Below are positions 1 to 11,200 of a stretch of 64,000 nt of DNA, piece by piece (positions within the stretch are counted from its first letter, which is position 1; every line of letters starts with the position of its first letter). Both the position numbers and the translations under genes were made by a program. The notes below the pieces were generated by a model. That model was not told the origin of the DNA, did no database searches, and was given only the letters and a program-made list of their open reading frames with translations. This stretch comes from Halichondria panicea. Taxonomy: Eukaryota > Porifera > Demospongiae > Suberitida > Halichondriidae. The stretch spans positions 1,984,501-2,048,500 of the forward strand of contig NC_087385.1 of NCBI RefSeq assembly GCF_963675165.1, written 5' to 3'.

Positions 1-1724
1 GAAGTCTGAGAAAATACCTGCAAATTCTCGGCCTGTTGCTGTTATAATTCATGCACTCAACTGTACTAGCCTGAATACCAATCTATGTATTATTATGCAG
101 ATAAAATCTAGGGGTGAGGGTCATTACCGTATAATCTGGTTAGTATGCGCATGCGCCTTGCGCCTATGGAAAAGAACAGGCCTCTATGCGCCTATTATCG
201 TTATAAAGATTAACCACACCCATGACATTTCAATGAAGCAAATCTCCATAGCTAGCTCGATTGTTTGTCTGCAAGAGATCTATAGTTATTATATATCTGA
301 CAGCTGAAGTGACCCCGTACCATGAATAATGGAAAAGTGTCACTAAAATAGAAAACTAGAATTACCAAAACTCCAACTCAAAAGTCTACTATTCGCCGTC
401 ACGGTTACACGGCGAACAGTGGACTGGTCAATAAACTCTGTGTAGAATCTTGTGTTGCACAATCAGCATATCAGATAAGATTCTAAGTGGCTGTGGTTTT
501 TGTGACGTCAGTCTACTAGCACGTGATACTTAGACTACCAAAAAACTAGCTACACAAAAAGTATTCTAGTGCTGTGTTAGTACGTACCATATTACAGCTA
601 TATAATATAGTTTTCATTACTCAAATTGACAACTTGCACACTAATGCCTTGCGCCTATGCGTGCATGGTGGTGAGCATCACGTGACTGCATTCAACGTCA
701 CCATCAATGATATTTTTGCCACAAGTATCGTGGAAAACGTTGCATGAGTCTCTACACAGAGTGTGCAAAAAGTGTTGGCTTGCAAGTATAACGCCTCAGT
801 AGACTAGTCTATAATTCATTAAAAATTCTGCAAAAATAAATTTACCTTCTAGGCTACCTACCTACCTAGTAAGTATGTATTATAGAAGTAGAAGGCTAAT
901 CAGCAAAGTATAAGCAATAACATCAATATTCCTTCTGCATGTTTACTGCTTTAAAGAACTTCTTGAGGCCATGCATGGAAGCATGCAGTGCCATGTACGT
1001 TCTTATTAGCTATAAGCACCTCAAAAAATAATTAGATGTAGTTCTTATTTAGAACAAAAAAAAATTTAAATTCTACAGTTGGTGCTTGTATTAGTCTATA
1101 ATTAGAACAACTACTGTAGCAGCTAAGCTGGCTAATTTATAGCTAGCTAAACTGTAGCGGTACAGCGCTTTAACAGAGAGAATCTACTACACAATTGAAG
1201 TCCCAAGTTGTTTATAGCTAAAATAGTACAGCTATAGCTATAGTAAGTAGATCTTAAGTGAAGTGTTTTCTTGAGTGAAAGGGAGGTTCCATCATAGATT
1301 ATTGAAGAGTGGGATTCAAAACACATATGTAAATGCGTGACCCATCTGTGTTTATGGTTATGTTTCCTCCTTTTCTGCCTCCATGACATGAAATTGACCT
1401 TTTTCCTATGATAATTTTAGTAAATACATCTTTAACAGCCAAAAAGTCAGTCAGCAAGGTTATACTACTGACTAGCCAGAAAGAGACATGAGACAAGAAG
1501 GAAGGCTACTAGCTAGGATCAAGTTGGGCTACTAGCTTCTATTCGTATTTCAAAAGTTAGAATTAGAGGAGCTCTTTGTCATTGTATGAAAGAGTCTACA
1601 GTGGGATCAGACGGAGTATTAATAGAAGTTCAAGAACACGTCAACTCCTCTTTTCAGAAAGTATATAGATATATTATCTATAATTTATTATACAAACAAT
1701 TTAATGCATTAATACAGAAATAAT
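1..1724. other. Gene-free stretch upstream of the Crypton remnant
   Basis: I see no exon, RNA gene or complete mobile element here. Reading frames are short and AT-rich. Positions 302-365 match part of the Helitron-like repeat described at 16677 and 25777 (the stretch around GCTGAAGTGA and the following GTCACTAAA), so a broken copy lies here. The RNF213-like gene that begins at 5215 lacks its 5' part, so this stretch may be one of its introns. Confidence 0.5.
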
Positions 1725-2240
1725 GAAAGCACCGCGGGTGCTGGTGCCTCGGTGGATATGCCAAAGCTAGATAGCATAACACTATTATACACAGTCATGA
1801 TGAACATTGCATTGCATTATGCTGCATGCAAACTCAAAGAGTGGGTAATGATCGACCATGATTGTTGTTATGATGCCAAAAGTTGAAGTCTAACTGCCAT
1901 CAGCAGAGCCTTGCAGCTCTCTTATCACTCCTGCAGCTACCAATAGTTAGCGTTCTAGTGCAGAGCCAACTACTAAGTAGAGTAGCAACGCTCGGTAAAC
2001 AATTTTGGCTACGTGCTCTTCTGAAAAGGCTGCAATGGCATTCCAAGTAAGCAAAACTACGCATTACTCAAGAACGAAGCATTATTTTGCAAATCCACGG
2101 ATTTTAATCCAAGAAAACATGACTAGAAGCCTATGGAAACTCTTACTTGATTCATCCGTGAGCAGCTGTAGCAGTCTACACACAGACGCACATACAAACA
2201 CACTACCGTGTACCTCACTTGCGCATGCGCACCGAGGCAT
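1725..2240 (-). repeat. Interspersed repeat, family A (minus copy)
   Basis: This is the reverse-oriented copy of the repeat at 32233-32809. One end carries GGTGCCTCGGTGG, the other GCGCATGCGCACCGAGGCAT, so both ends contain a CCTCGGTG/CACCGAGG motif. A partial, rearranged copy lies at 24360-24520. The open frames inside are not protein-like. The class is unknown; a non-autonomous DNA transposon is the simplest reading. Confidence 0.6.
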
Positions 2241-2344
2241 AATTATGCAATTTCCTTGAACTGATGTCCTCTTTGGTAGTGGTTTAGTGAACGTGCTACA
2301 GTCTGCCAATGTAAATCTGAAAAAGCATCATCAGATGCACACAA

Positions 2345-2575
2345 TCTAACATTGTTGCCCAGTGAGTGGGCATATCAAAGCAATCCAATGCTCAGTATAT
2401 AGCATGTTGCATCACTACCATAGCAACCATATAATGCACTGGGATTATATGCACTTGCATTGTGTGTAAATGCAGTAGATTTCTGCAAGAGATATCCTTT
2501 TGGGACTTATGCACCACCATCACACCCAATAACTCATTTGGTCCCTTTTATAGGCTACTACTTTTAAAACTAGAA
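2345..2575 (+). repeat. Interspersed repeat, family B
   Basis: This stretch matches, in reverse, the segment at about 21765-21985. Shared landmarks in order are GTTGCCCAGTGAGTGGGC, the GCAATCCA/TGCTCAGTATAT segment, and an end near AATAACTCATTTGGTCCC. It lies just upstream of the Crypton remnant. The family is unassigned and I see no coding potential. Confidence 0.55.
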
Positions 2576-2710
2576 GTGGGAAGAAAACCTGAAAATTTAC
2601 TATGGAATTCAGCAAAACTAATGAATACACTAAATTCCTTTAAAACATATGTCTTAAACAGTATCTAACGAGTTTAGTTGCTAGGTTCATTTCAAAAACT
2701 AACCGAAAGA

Positions 2711-4052
2711 ATGGACGCGGACGAAGACCTAGGCCTAGACAAGCTCTTTTCTGAAGAAGTACTCGGCATAATAATGACCGAACCCATAGACCCCGCCCTC
2801 TACAACATAAATGTGGAGGCGGAGCTGGCTACTCGTTCTACAGAACAAAGAAAGGAGGAGGAGCTGGACGAGCCAACAGAACCTGCACAATCTTCTCTAC
2901 CTAACTCAAAGCGAATGAAGCTTTCTTCAAGCAGTGCCTCTACCTACAAGCAAGTGCGTGCATTTGCACCTCAGTTAACAAAAAATGAGATGGAAAAATT
3001 GAAGAGTGCTATTCCTAATACCGTATAGCGGGTAAGTTTCGTGGGGTAAAAAATTCGTTCAACTCGAGAAACGGTGGTATTCGTGAGTAAAAATTTCATT
3101 TAGTCTCGTGGCTGCACGGCATTTCTACGTTCCGATAAGCCACGCCTACGTTAAAATTTCGTGGAGGTCAGCCTGCCCATGAAAATAACGAATATTTTAC
3201 CCCACGAAAATTACCCGCTGTACGGTAGCACAACTTCAGATACAAAGTACTGCTTCAAGCTATGGAATGACTGGTGTGAGTACCGATTAAAGTGCCATAG
3301 GGATGTTATTCCACTATTGAGTGACCTGAAATCCGAGGAACTATCCGAGAACCTGAAATGCTTCATTTTTCAGATTCGGAAGAACGATGGCTCAGAATTT
3401 CCCCCTGACACACTGCAGTGGCATACAGAAGTATTTGCGATGGAATGGAAATCCCGGGATTGACCTGTTCAAGGATGCTTGTTTTGCTGACTTTCGAATG
3501 TGCCTAGACTCCGAAATGAAGCGCTTGCAGAGAGCTGGACTAGGGTCACAAAAGAAGAAGGCTGAACTTCTAACAGAAGAAGAAGAAGAACTTCTATGGA
3601 ACAAAGGTCTTCTTGGATGCAAAACTCCACAAGCACTGGTTGATACAGTACTTTTTATGAATGGTGTCTACTTTGCTCTACGAAGTGGTAGCAAACATCG
3701 TCAATTGAGGTCAGAACCATGCCAAATTCAAGTAATTGAAGTTGCTACTAGACTCTACAACGCTGGAGTGGACGAACAAATGATAATGGAAGCAACTGGA
3801 CACCGAAGCTTGGAAGGAGTTCGCAGCTACAAGAGAACTTCTGAGTGTCAAAAGAAGTCAGTTTCAGACATCCTCAACATAAAGCCAGTTAACATACTGG
3901 CACACACTGATCACTCACAGATGGCAGTGCAACAGAACTCACAAACCAACTGCTGTCAATTTATGCCTCCAAACTTTAACTTTAGTACCTGCAACGTTAC
4001 CATCAATCTCTCTATGCCTACATCCAACAACCAACGTATTAACAGCGACTGA
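2711..4052 (+). pseudogene. Broken Crypton-type tyrosine recombinase (DUF3504-like)
   Basis: Cryptons move with a tyrosine recombinase. The N-terminal part starts at the ATG at 2711. After a MITE insertion (3021-3225) the frame resumes with a DUF3504-type stretch (LWNDWCEYRLK). Near 3410-3420 the homology changes frame (DTL then GIQKYLRWNG), so there is a frameshift. The next part holds FALRSGSKHRQLR, where Cryptons carry the first catalytic arginine. The C-terminal box ATGHRSLEGVRSYKR, with the expected catalytic tyrosine, is present. The segment between them, which should hold the central His-x-x-Arg box, is missing: RQLR runs almost straight into ATRLYNAGV. The copy therefore has an insertion, a frameshift and an internal deletion and cannot be active. 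It could also be a remnant of a domesticated DUF3504 gene, but the damage argues for a dead transposon. Confidence 0.8.
3021..3225. mobile_element. TA-flanked MITE inside the Crypton reading frame
   Basis: The 205-base element starts CCGTATAGCGGGTAA and ends with the inverted form TTACCCGCTGTACGG. TA lies on both sides (3019-3020, 3226-3227), as expected for a TA target-site duplication. Removing the element and one TA restores an uninterrupted frame across the junction (IPN then STTSDTK), so the insertion post-dates the open frame. Relatives lie at 6608, 37789 and 52659. Confidence 0.85.
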
Positions 4053-5214
4053 ACATGCATTATAATTTTATGTCATTACCAAAAACAGAACAGTTACTTC
4101 TCATTGTTTTTTATAATACAATCTACAAAAAACATGTTTGAAAAACACAAAATAATGAATGGTTGTTGTGAACATGAAAATTACAGGTTTATATGAGAAT
4201 TTACAGGTTAATATGGGAAATATAAACCCTGTACTGACCAATCAGATTGCTGGATTCTGGGCTACTAGTAACTAATACGATTTATATGACCAGTCAGACG
4301 AGTTTAACGTCATTGGGCAACAAGTTAGTTATTGCAGGCGCCCTCGTGCAATATATGGCATGTTGCACTCTGGCTGGGAAATAACTAATACATATCAGTT
4401 TGATATAACAGTTTACCTTGGGTCTTCCAACTGACACTTTCGTCGTTTAATCTCTCATAACTCTTCCCCAAAAAACTTGGCGACCTATTCGTATTATTAC
4501 AAATAAAGTGTACAAAAGCATGCATGTAGTAACATTAAAGGGTCACTTCTATAGCCTATATACATTTGCTACTTCAACACCTACATTTCACAAAATCCCG
4601 CAAGTGAAAGTCATGAGTGCGATAATAAATTTGACTGTAAATACTACCATGAAGAATCATTCACAAAGTTGCTACATTCAAAACACACTTAACACACCAC
4701 TGTACTTGTCTCCAATCTCGAACAGGCTGTACTTCTTTTTGGAGAGATAAAAAAATCCCACAATCCTCAGCCAGTTAAGGAAAGCTTTAGTAGACACTTT
4801 CAGACGAAGGTTACAAGTATAATATAGGTACTAAAGAGCATAGTACTCGCTGGCGTGGCCCTGTGCAATATCCCTGAGGCCAAGGCACTTCTCTGTCCTT
4901 CTAAAAGACTCCACGCTTCAGGTCGTCACAACAGTACTGCGTGGGCGTATAGGCGAAACATGGATGGGCCAGAATTTCACTGAGTCCACGCATGCGTTTC
5001 CAACCCCTCTCTTCAATAATCTATGGTTCAATGGAACCCATTGAACCTGTCTGGATTGCTGCTGCGTGGTATTCAAGGAAAAAAGCCAGCTAGGAGAGGA
5101 GTGGCTATAATTATTTCAGTATACTGAATATACTGTACATTTATTCTAATACGTAGAATACAGTGTCCCTTATTTATCTAACATTTCACTATACTCTCCC
5201 TTTCCCTGTGACAG
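4053..5214. other. Gene-free stretch before the first RNF213-like exon
   Basis: No exon is recognised. Positions 4320-4385 resemble half of the palindromic repeat at 21545-21665 (GCAATATATGGCATGTTGCA). A short ATG frame at 5033 (MEPIEPVWIAAAW) has no donor in the phase needed to join the exon at 5215. The polypyrimidine tract and acceptor CTGTGACAG sit at the right end. Confidence 0.45.
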
Positions 5215-8200
5215 ATCCCTTCTAATACTCTGTGTAATGCTATGAGCCATCCAGACATGACCCCCTATCTAAAGGAGGAGGGATATGTTCGAATGATTCG
5301 ATGCTTTCTACTGCCAGAGCTAATGATTCAACAAAAGGAAGCACCAAACGCTCTCAGAGAAGATGAGGTCGACAGGAGACATCGACCAATCAGACGAGGG
5401 GGAAATGAGATGGATCCAGTTTATGAGCTATTCATGCCCAGTCACCCTGAACAACAAGGTATAATAGATCAAAGTGTAGCTACGAAATTGGCATCCAAAA
5501 ACAACATTTTATAGATTGTGACTTGTGATAAAACTTATTGTTGTCATAAAAGGCTCAACTCTTGGTTTTTCAGTGCATAATCCAACGATATTCATTTTCA
5601 GACCAATCAGATGTTGACTTACGTCACACTCTGGCCAATATGGTTGCCATGGTGATTGGCAGTCCAGCCCGAAGCAACCATCTATGGTTCCACATGTTTG
5701 CTCCCGAGCAGCTGGTCAATACCTACATCACGAGGTTCATGGTGAGTTAATTGTGTGTGTGTGTGTGTGTGTGTGTGTGCATGCGTGCGTGTGTGCGTGC
5801 GTGTGTGCGTGCGTGTGTGCGTGCGTGCGTGCGTGCGTTGTGGAGGGTCTTCAGACATTATTTTATATACAACGCTATATATGTATCGTCGTAGATAAGA
5901 CTATCTTTCGAAATTGTAACTGAATTTCCAGTGGCAAATCCAGAGGGAGATCCCTGCAAAGGAACCCCCCCTTTTGCTCGGAGTGTTTTTGAGTACTCTA
6001 CAGTTATGTGTCACCTATTCTACATGTACTTATTGTACTTATGTAGTAATGTCAATACCTACATGTAGTCCATGCACTTTTGAACAGAAGCTAGATAAAA
6101 ACAGTGGCAGCTTCTATACTTGTTTCTACTGATTGTGTTGCAAACTCTGCAATTATTGGTGCAGATATAAGGATTTCCCACATCTATGTAGGCATAACCC
6201 AACGGTCTGCGCAGGGAAACTACTCACCCTAGGAACCACCCTTTTCTTTTCTGGATATCCGCCGCCACTATATACCTTTCAAAGGTGCCAGACTGGCTTA
6301 ATTGATTTAGATGTTGCCATAATTTTAGTACCCACTTGGGCTCGAGAGAGTGGGGAAGAAAGAGGGCAAGAAAAAGCGGGGATAGTAAGAATTAAAGAAA
6401 GGGGAAGATCTGTATCGTAGCAACTATATAGGTAGGGTTGGTAAAAAAATTAGAATGTTCTATCATACTGAATGTGGTTTTGGTTGCCTAACAACCTAAA
6501 TTGAGATAATTCTCTCTAAAGCCACACTGTAAAAATAAAAATAAAAGGGTCCTATATGACCCAGTAAGCTCGTTGCGCATGCGTATATCGAGGTATACGT
6601 TTGTGTACCGTATAGCGAGTATATATTTCGAGGGTATAAATGTTCGTGGTTTTCGCAGATTAAGTATGTACCGCGAACATTTATAACAGCAAATTTAATA
6701 TCGCATGCATGCATGCTGCAAAAAGGCTGCTATTCCCGAAAATTAAATCCGCAAAAACCTTTTTAAAATGGCTTTTCGCAAAAATGTATACCTTCGAAGT
6801 ATACAAGCTATATGCGGTACACATAGACTGCAAGTGGCATGTCTAACGAGGGGCTTTGAGGGCTTGAGCACCCCCTGGTCTCCCATGCAGACAACCATGA
6901 GGAGACTAATCTAGCTATTACTGGTCTAGCTATCAGCACTACTAGTCTAGCTGTATATATAACAGCACTGGTAGACAGCTATATATATGGCAGCACTGCA
7001 TGGTCTAGCTATCAGCACTGGTTTAGCTATCAGCACTATTGGTCTAGCTATCAGCACTGGTCTAGCCATCATCAGCACTACTGGTCTAGCTATCAGCACT
7101 GGTATAACTATCAGCACTAGTCTAGCTAACTGAGCAGTTGTCTCAAATTCTCATGCATGTAAGCTGATGTTACTAGTCATGACCACGCCCTACTGAGCGT
7201 GCACAATCAGCATTGGCAAGCTATAGCTAATAGGGTCTCAAAAACAGTGACCTTTTTTTAGGAGATTCTGAGCACCCCCTTCTCAAGTTATGACTAGATA
7301 TGCTTACTTTGAAGGCCATTGCAGTCACTCCAGATTCATGAAGCAAAACAATATGCACACTGTAAAAAAAAAGTGTGCTGGTCTTAGTTACTCTGGTACA
7401 TGGATAAATAATGCTTGCATGCTAAATAAATCCTCTTGTTGAGACTGCTGAAGAAGATATTCCATGTGTTGTATTTGGCTGGACTCTTCATCACTTGTAT
7501 AATTATAGCGATACTCTGACTTGAACACACACACTACCGTAGAAACTGGATTAATTTACTAGCCCTTGCTCAATTATAAGCATATCTTTATTTTCAGCGC
7601 ATGCTCAACTGCAGGTTTTTGTAGTAGAATTGAAGCGCTTTTCCAAATTATGTGAAGGATATTAGTGAATTGATTTGTTTATCTGTGCAGCGAGCTGTAC
7701 ATGCAGAGTATAGATAGTGATATCCACCTGAAAGGACTCTTTGGCTTTTTCGTTTTGTTTTTTTCTTTAAAATATTTTATGCGTAAGCATACAAGGGTGT
7801 ACAACAAATAGCGCTACAATAATCAAAAACGTTGTATACCTGCATGGATATGAACAAACAATGCAGTAAAAAAAGTGTTATGAAAAATAAAAAAACGAGT
7901 GCTGCAAGCTGCTGCCTCTCGCCATGTTTTGCTTTCGCTCAAAACTATTGGATGAGGTAATTATAAGTGGCGGATCTAGGATAATTGTCAGGAGGGTTCC
8001 AGTGGCAAAGCAGGGACAAGGACTCTGCATTTCACCTAAAAAAAAGGTCGTCACTTTTATAAAACAGTAAGCATGCACAATAGGACATGACATTTCACCT
8101 AAAAAAAAGGTCAGCACTTCTCAGATACAGTCAGCATGCGCTGCAGGTTTAGAGCCTTTTAGTTACTAGATCTGCATAAACAGAGCTTCGCAGGACTTAG

Positions 8201-11200
8201 GAGAACTAAAAGTAAGTTATTAGAGCTAGTAGTAAAGGGAAAACTTGCTAGCTGCTTAAGCCTCCCTCCCACTCACTTATGTGTATGAATCAACCACTGT
8301 AAGGTCAGGAGGGTGCTTGAGCACCCTCTGCTACCTGCTAGATCCGCCCCTGATATAATGTTACGTTATGTTGTATATAATGTTGCGTTATTATTATTCC
8401 ATGAGGCGTATAGCCGCACGAGGGATATGGTAAAGCTGTCTGTGTGTCTGTGTATCTGTTCCAGCTGTAACTGCTCAACGGTTGCCATGCGACGAAACTA
8501 ACAGCTTCTATATATAGGCTTCTAGCCATGTTCTCTTGGATTTGATTCGTGAATTAGCAAACTAAAGCTTCTTTCTCGAGTTATGGCTAGTTTGACAGGC
8601 TGTTGCAGTCTCTTCAGAATCTTTCGTAACATCATCTGTTTGCACAAACTTTCTTATATGAGTTAGCCTTGCACTAAAGCGCTAGCTGTTTTTTAGCTAC
8701 AGGAGTCAAGAAATAGCTGCAAAGCTGCATGTCCAAGGACAGATACTAGAGGGGGGCTTTGGGGGCCGTAGCCCCCCTCCCCCCTCCAACTAGACGGACT
8801 GTAGCAGCTAATAGCTTGTTTCTAATTCAGAGGAGGTTCGACAGGGTCAAATGGTCATTAATGACTAATGGAGATCCAACCTGATGCTATTTGGAGTGGA
8901 GTGGACTTGGACCCTTTTTGCTCCTAGCCTGGTCAATGCACAATGAACTTTATAATAATTATAGATTTCTAGCTAACTAACGAATCATCCCTCGTTCCAA
9001 GCAGAGACATCTGGTTACTGGGTATAGGGCTCAAAATTGACTAAATTATAGGTGCATTCTCGAATATAAGCGTACAGAGCTCTGCTATTGACCCTGGAGC
9101 GCTGTTTCTATGAATCTGAGATGAACTTAGCTATTCCACTTAAGTATATAGGTAGCTTTTGCACTAGAAAACTAGCTATTAGTAGCTGCAAGAGTGCTGC
9201 AAACAGCTTCACCTATTAATTGCACTTTTGGCATCCTTCTAGCGTGGTCATGCACAGTAAAAACACATTCGTTACAGTAACATACAACATGTTAAATGAA
9301 ACGCATCTTTTGAAATTTAATATGGAAATTTCTGTCATTTTAACACTAAATACAATGATGCATCTCATATAATATAATTATGTGTTTTTGCTGTGTGTCG
9401 ATTATTTCGCATATTAACAATTATTATGCAGTGCATGCTATATTTTAGTGATTCTCATCAATATTCACTCTTTGCAGCCATCCAGAGCTTCATAATGTTT
9501 GTTGAAGACTGTTATATGGCACAGTATTATAACAAAGGAGAGCTCACTAGGGTGTTTTTCTCGAGTAAGATCAAGATTTTTGTCTACGACGAGTTTTAAT
9601 GAGTTTTGAAAAATTCCTGTAGCCCCCCCCCCCCCCCACTGCCAAATATAGTATGCAAAAATAAATTGCACAATGCAAGAACAGAGGAGGGTAGGTCTCA
9701 TAGGTCAGTCGCGCAAGGGTCTTAATATACATTTTTTGCACGTGATGATCAGTGGTTTGCTCACGTGCGACAGCCATATGGCTCTATATTCTAAGTGTGT
9801 ATTAAATGTGATCTTACCACACGTACAGGGAGAGTTTGGGAGCTCAGACTACAACAAATGTGCCACTCGTGACACGTGCACTCTCCACTCTCTCCACCTC
9901 CTTCTCTTAACCAACTTTGGAGCCTTCACCATGTCACTATTGACTCTCCCAGACGCAGATGCCAGGATACACGGACCACAGATCTCAGACTGGCAGTCTG
10001 TGCGTCACTACTGTGTGTCACAGCTGAGGACTGTATGGCAGTACTTGACGAACAATCTGGGGCTCTCTGAGGAAGAGAGGACATTCTTTGTGAATCAATG
10101 TCTCAAGACCTTCCATGAGGTGGTTAATCAGTGTGATCTTGTTTGTCTTTCGTTAGTTGCCTCTATATACCATAATTATAGCTACATGTAGTTGTTAAAT
10201 TGCACATATAGAAGAACAGAGCCATGGGGGTGAGTAAACACAGATTTAGAGTACCACTACCACCACCCATGCAGGTGGTCAACAGATCTCTTGAGCCGCT
10301 CCCTTCCCCCCAGCTGCTTGAGTCGGGTGAGCTGGTGAAAGACTCAATGAAAGGGCTCTTTGTCAGCAGAGAAGAGCTTAATGATTACGAGAGGCTCTGG
10401 CACTGTCATGTGTACCAACCAACATGGAACCAGTTGCAAGAAAAAGTGAGCCTGGACTTAATTATGGAATACAGTGATTGTTAGACTGTTTTGTAATATA
10501 TAATTATGTTCCATTGAGTGCAGATAAAAGGGTTTTTCACGATTTTTCCTCTCTACAGTTTGCCGTCTACTCCAACCTCTGCCAAAACATTATTTTTGCT
10601 AAGTTGAGGTAGGTCAAACTTGTTCTGTCTTACCTTCTCACTAACAAGGGGCGTAGCCAGTGGGGGGTGCTGGAGGGGCTTGAACAGTCTAATTTTTGGG
10701 TAACGCAGTTAAAACCCACCTTTATCGTACTCAATCTATTCATAAGAAACCTATAGTCCAGTCCTAGAGTAATAGCCACTATATTAACCACATGCACTCC
10801 TTGCAGGTGTCTAGACATCAATTACCCGTACTTCCTGTCAGAGACTGACTTTGTGAATTGTAAGTTGGAGCAGCACTCGGATGGTGAAGTCTTGAGGGGA
10901 CTGTCAGAGTTTGCCCAGGGCTGGCGGAGGTTACAAGCAGGAGGACTGCTACTCCCTGACCTGGTCGAGTTCTACCGATGGCTGCACACTGAGCTGTGTA
11001 TGTTGTTCGCTCACATAATTATTTGTAATCATAAGCCTCAGTCTCTGCAATTGAGTGCTATAATATATAAGGCCTATATAAGTGTAGTTAGTGTATAGGT
11101 GTATAGGTGACAAAGGTTCTCAACCTATATATAAACAACATGTATCACATCACTAAGGTATAAACAACAAATTTACAAGTTTGTTGATTCTGCGTCTTTC

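Noticed and set aside
5033..5090. Possible first exon of the RNF213-like gene (MEPIEPVW)
   Set aside because: No donor in the needed phase, and family architecture requires thousands of residues upstream.
5684..5923. Cys/Val-rich ORF (VCVCVHACV)
   Set aside because: Produced by the TG/TGCG microsatellite after the exon 2 donor.
6895..7140. CRISPR-like direct repeats
   Set aside because: Units vary in length, have no unique spacers, and the genome is eukaryotic.
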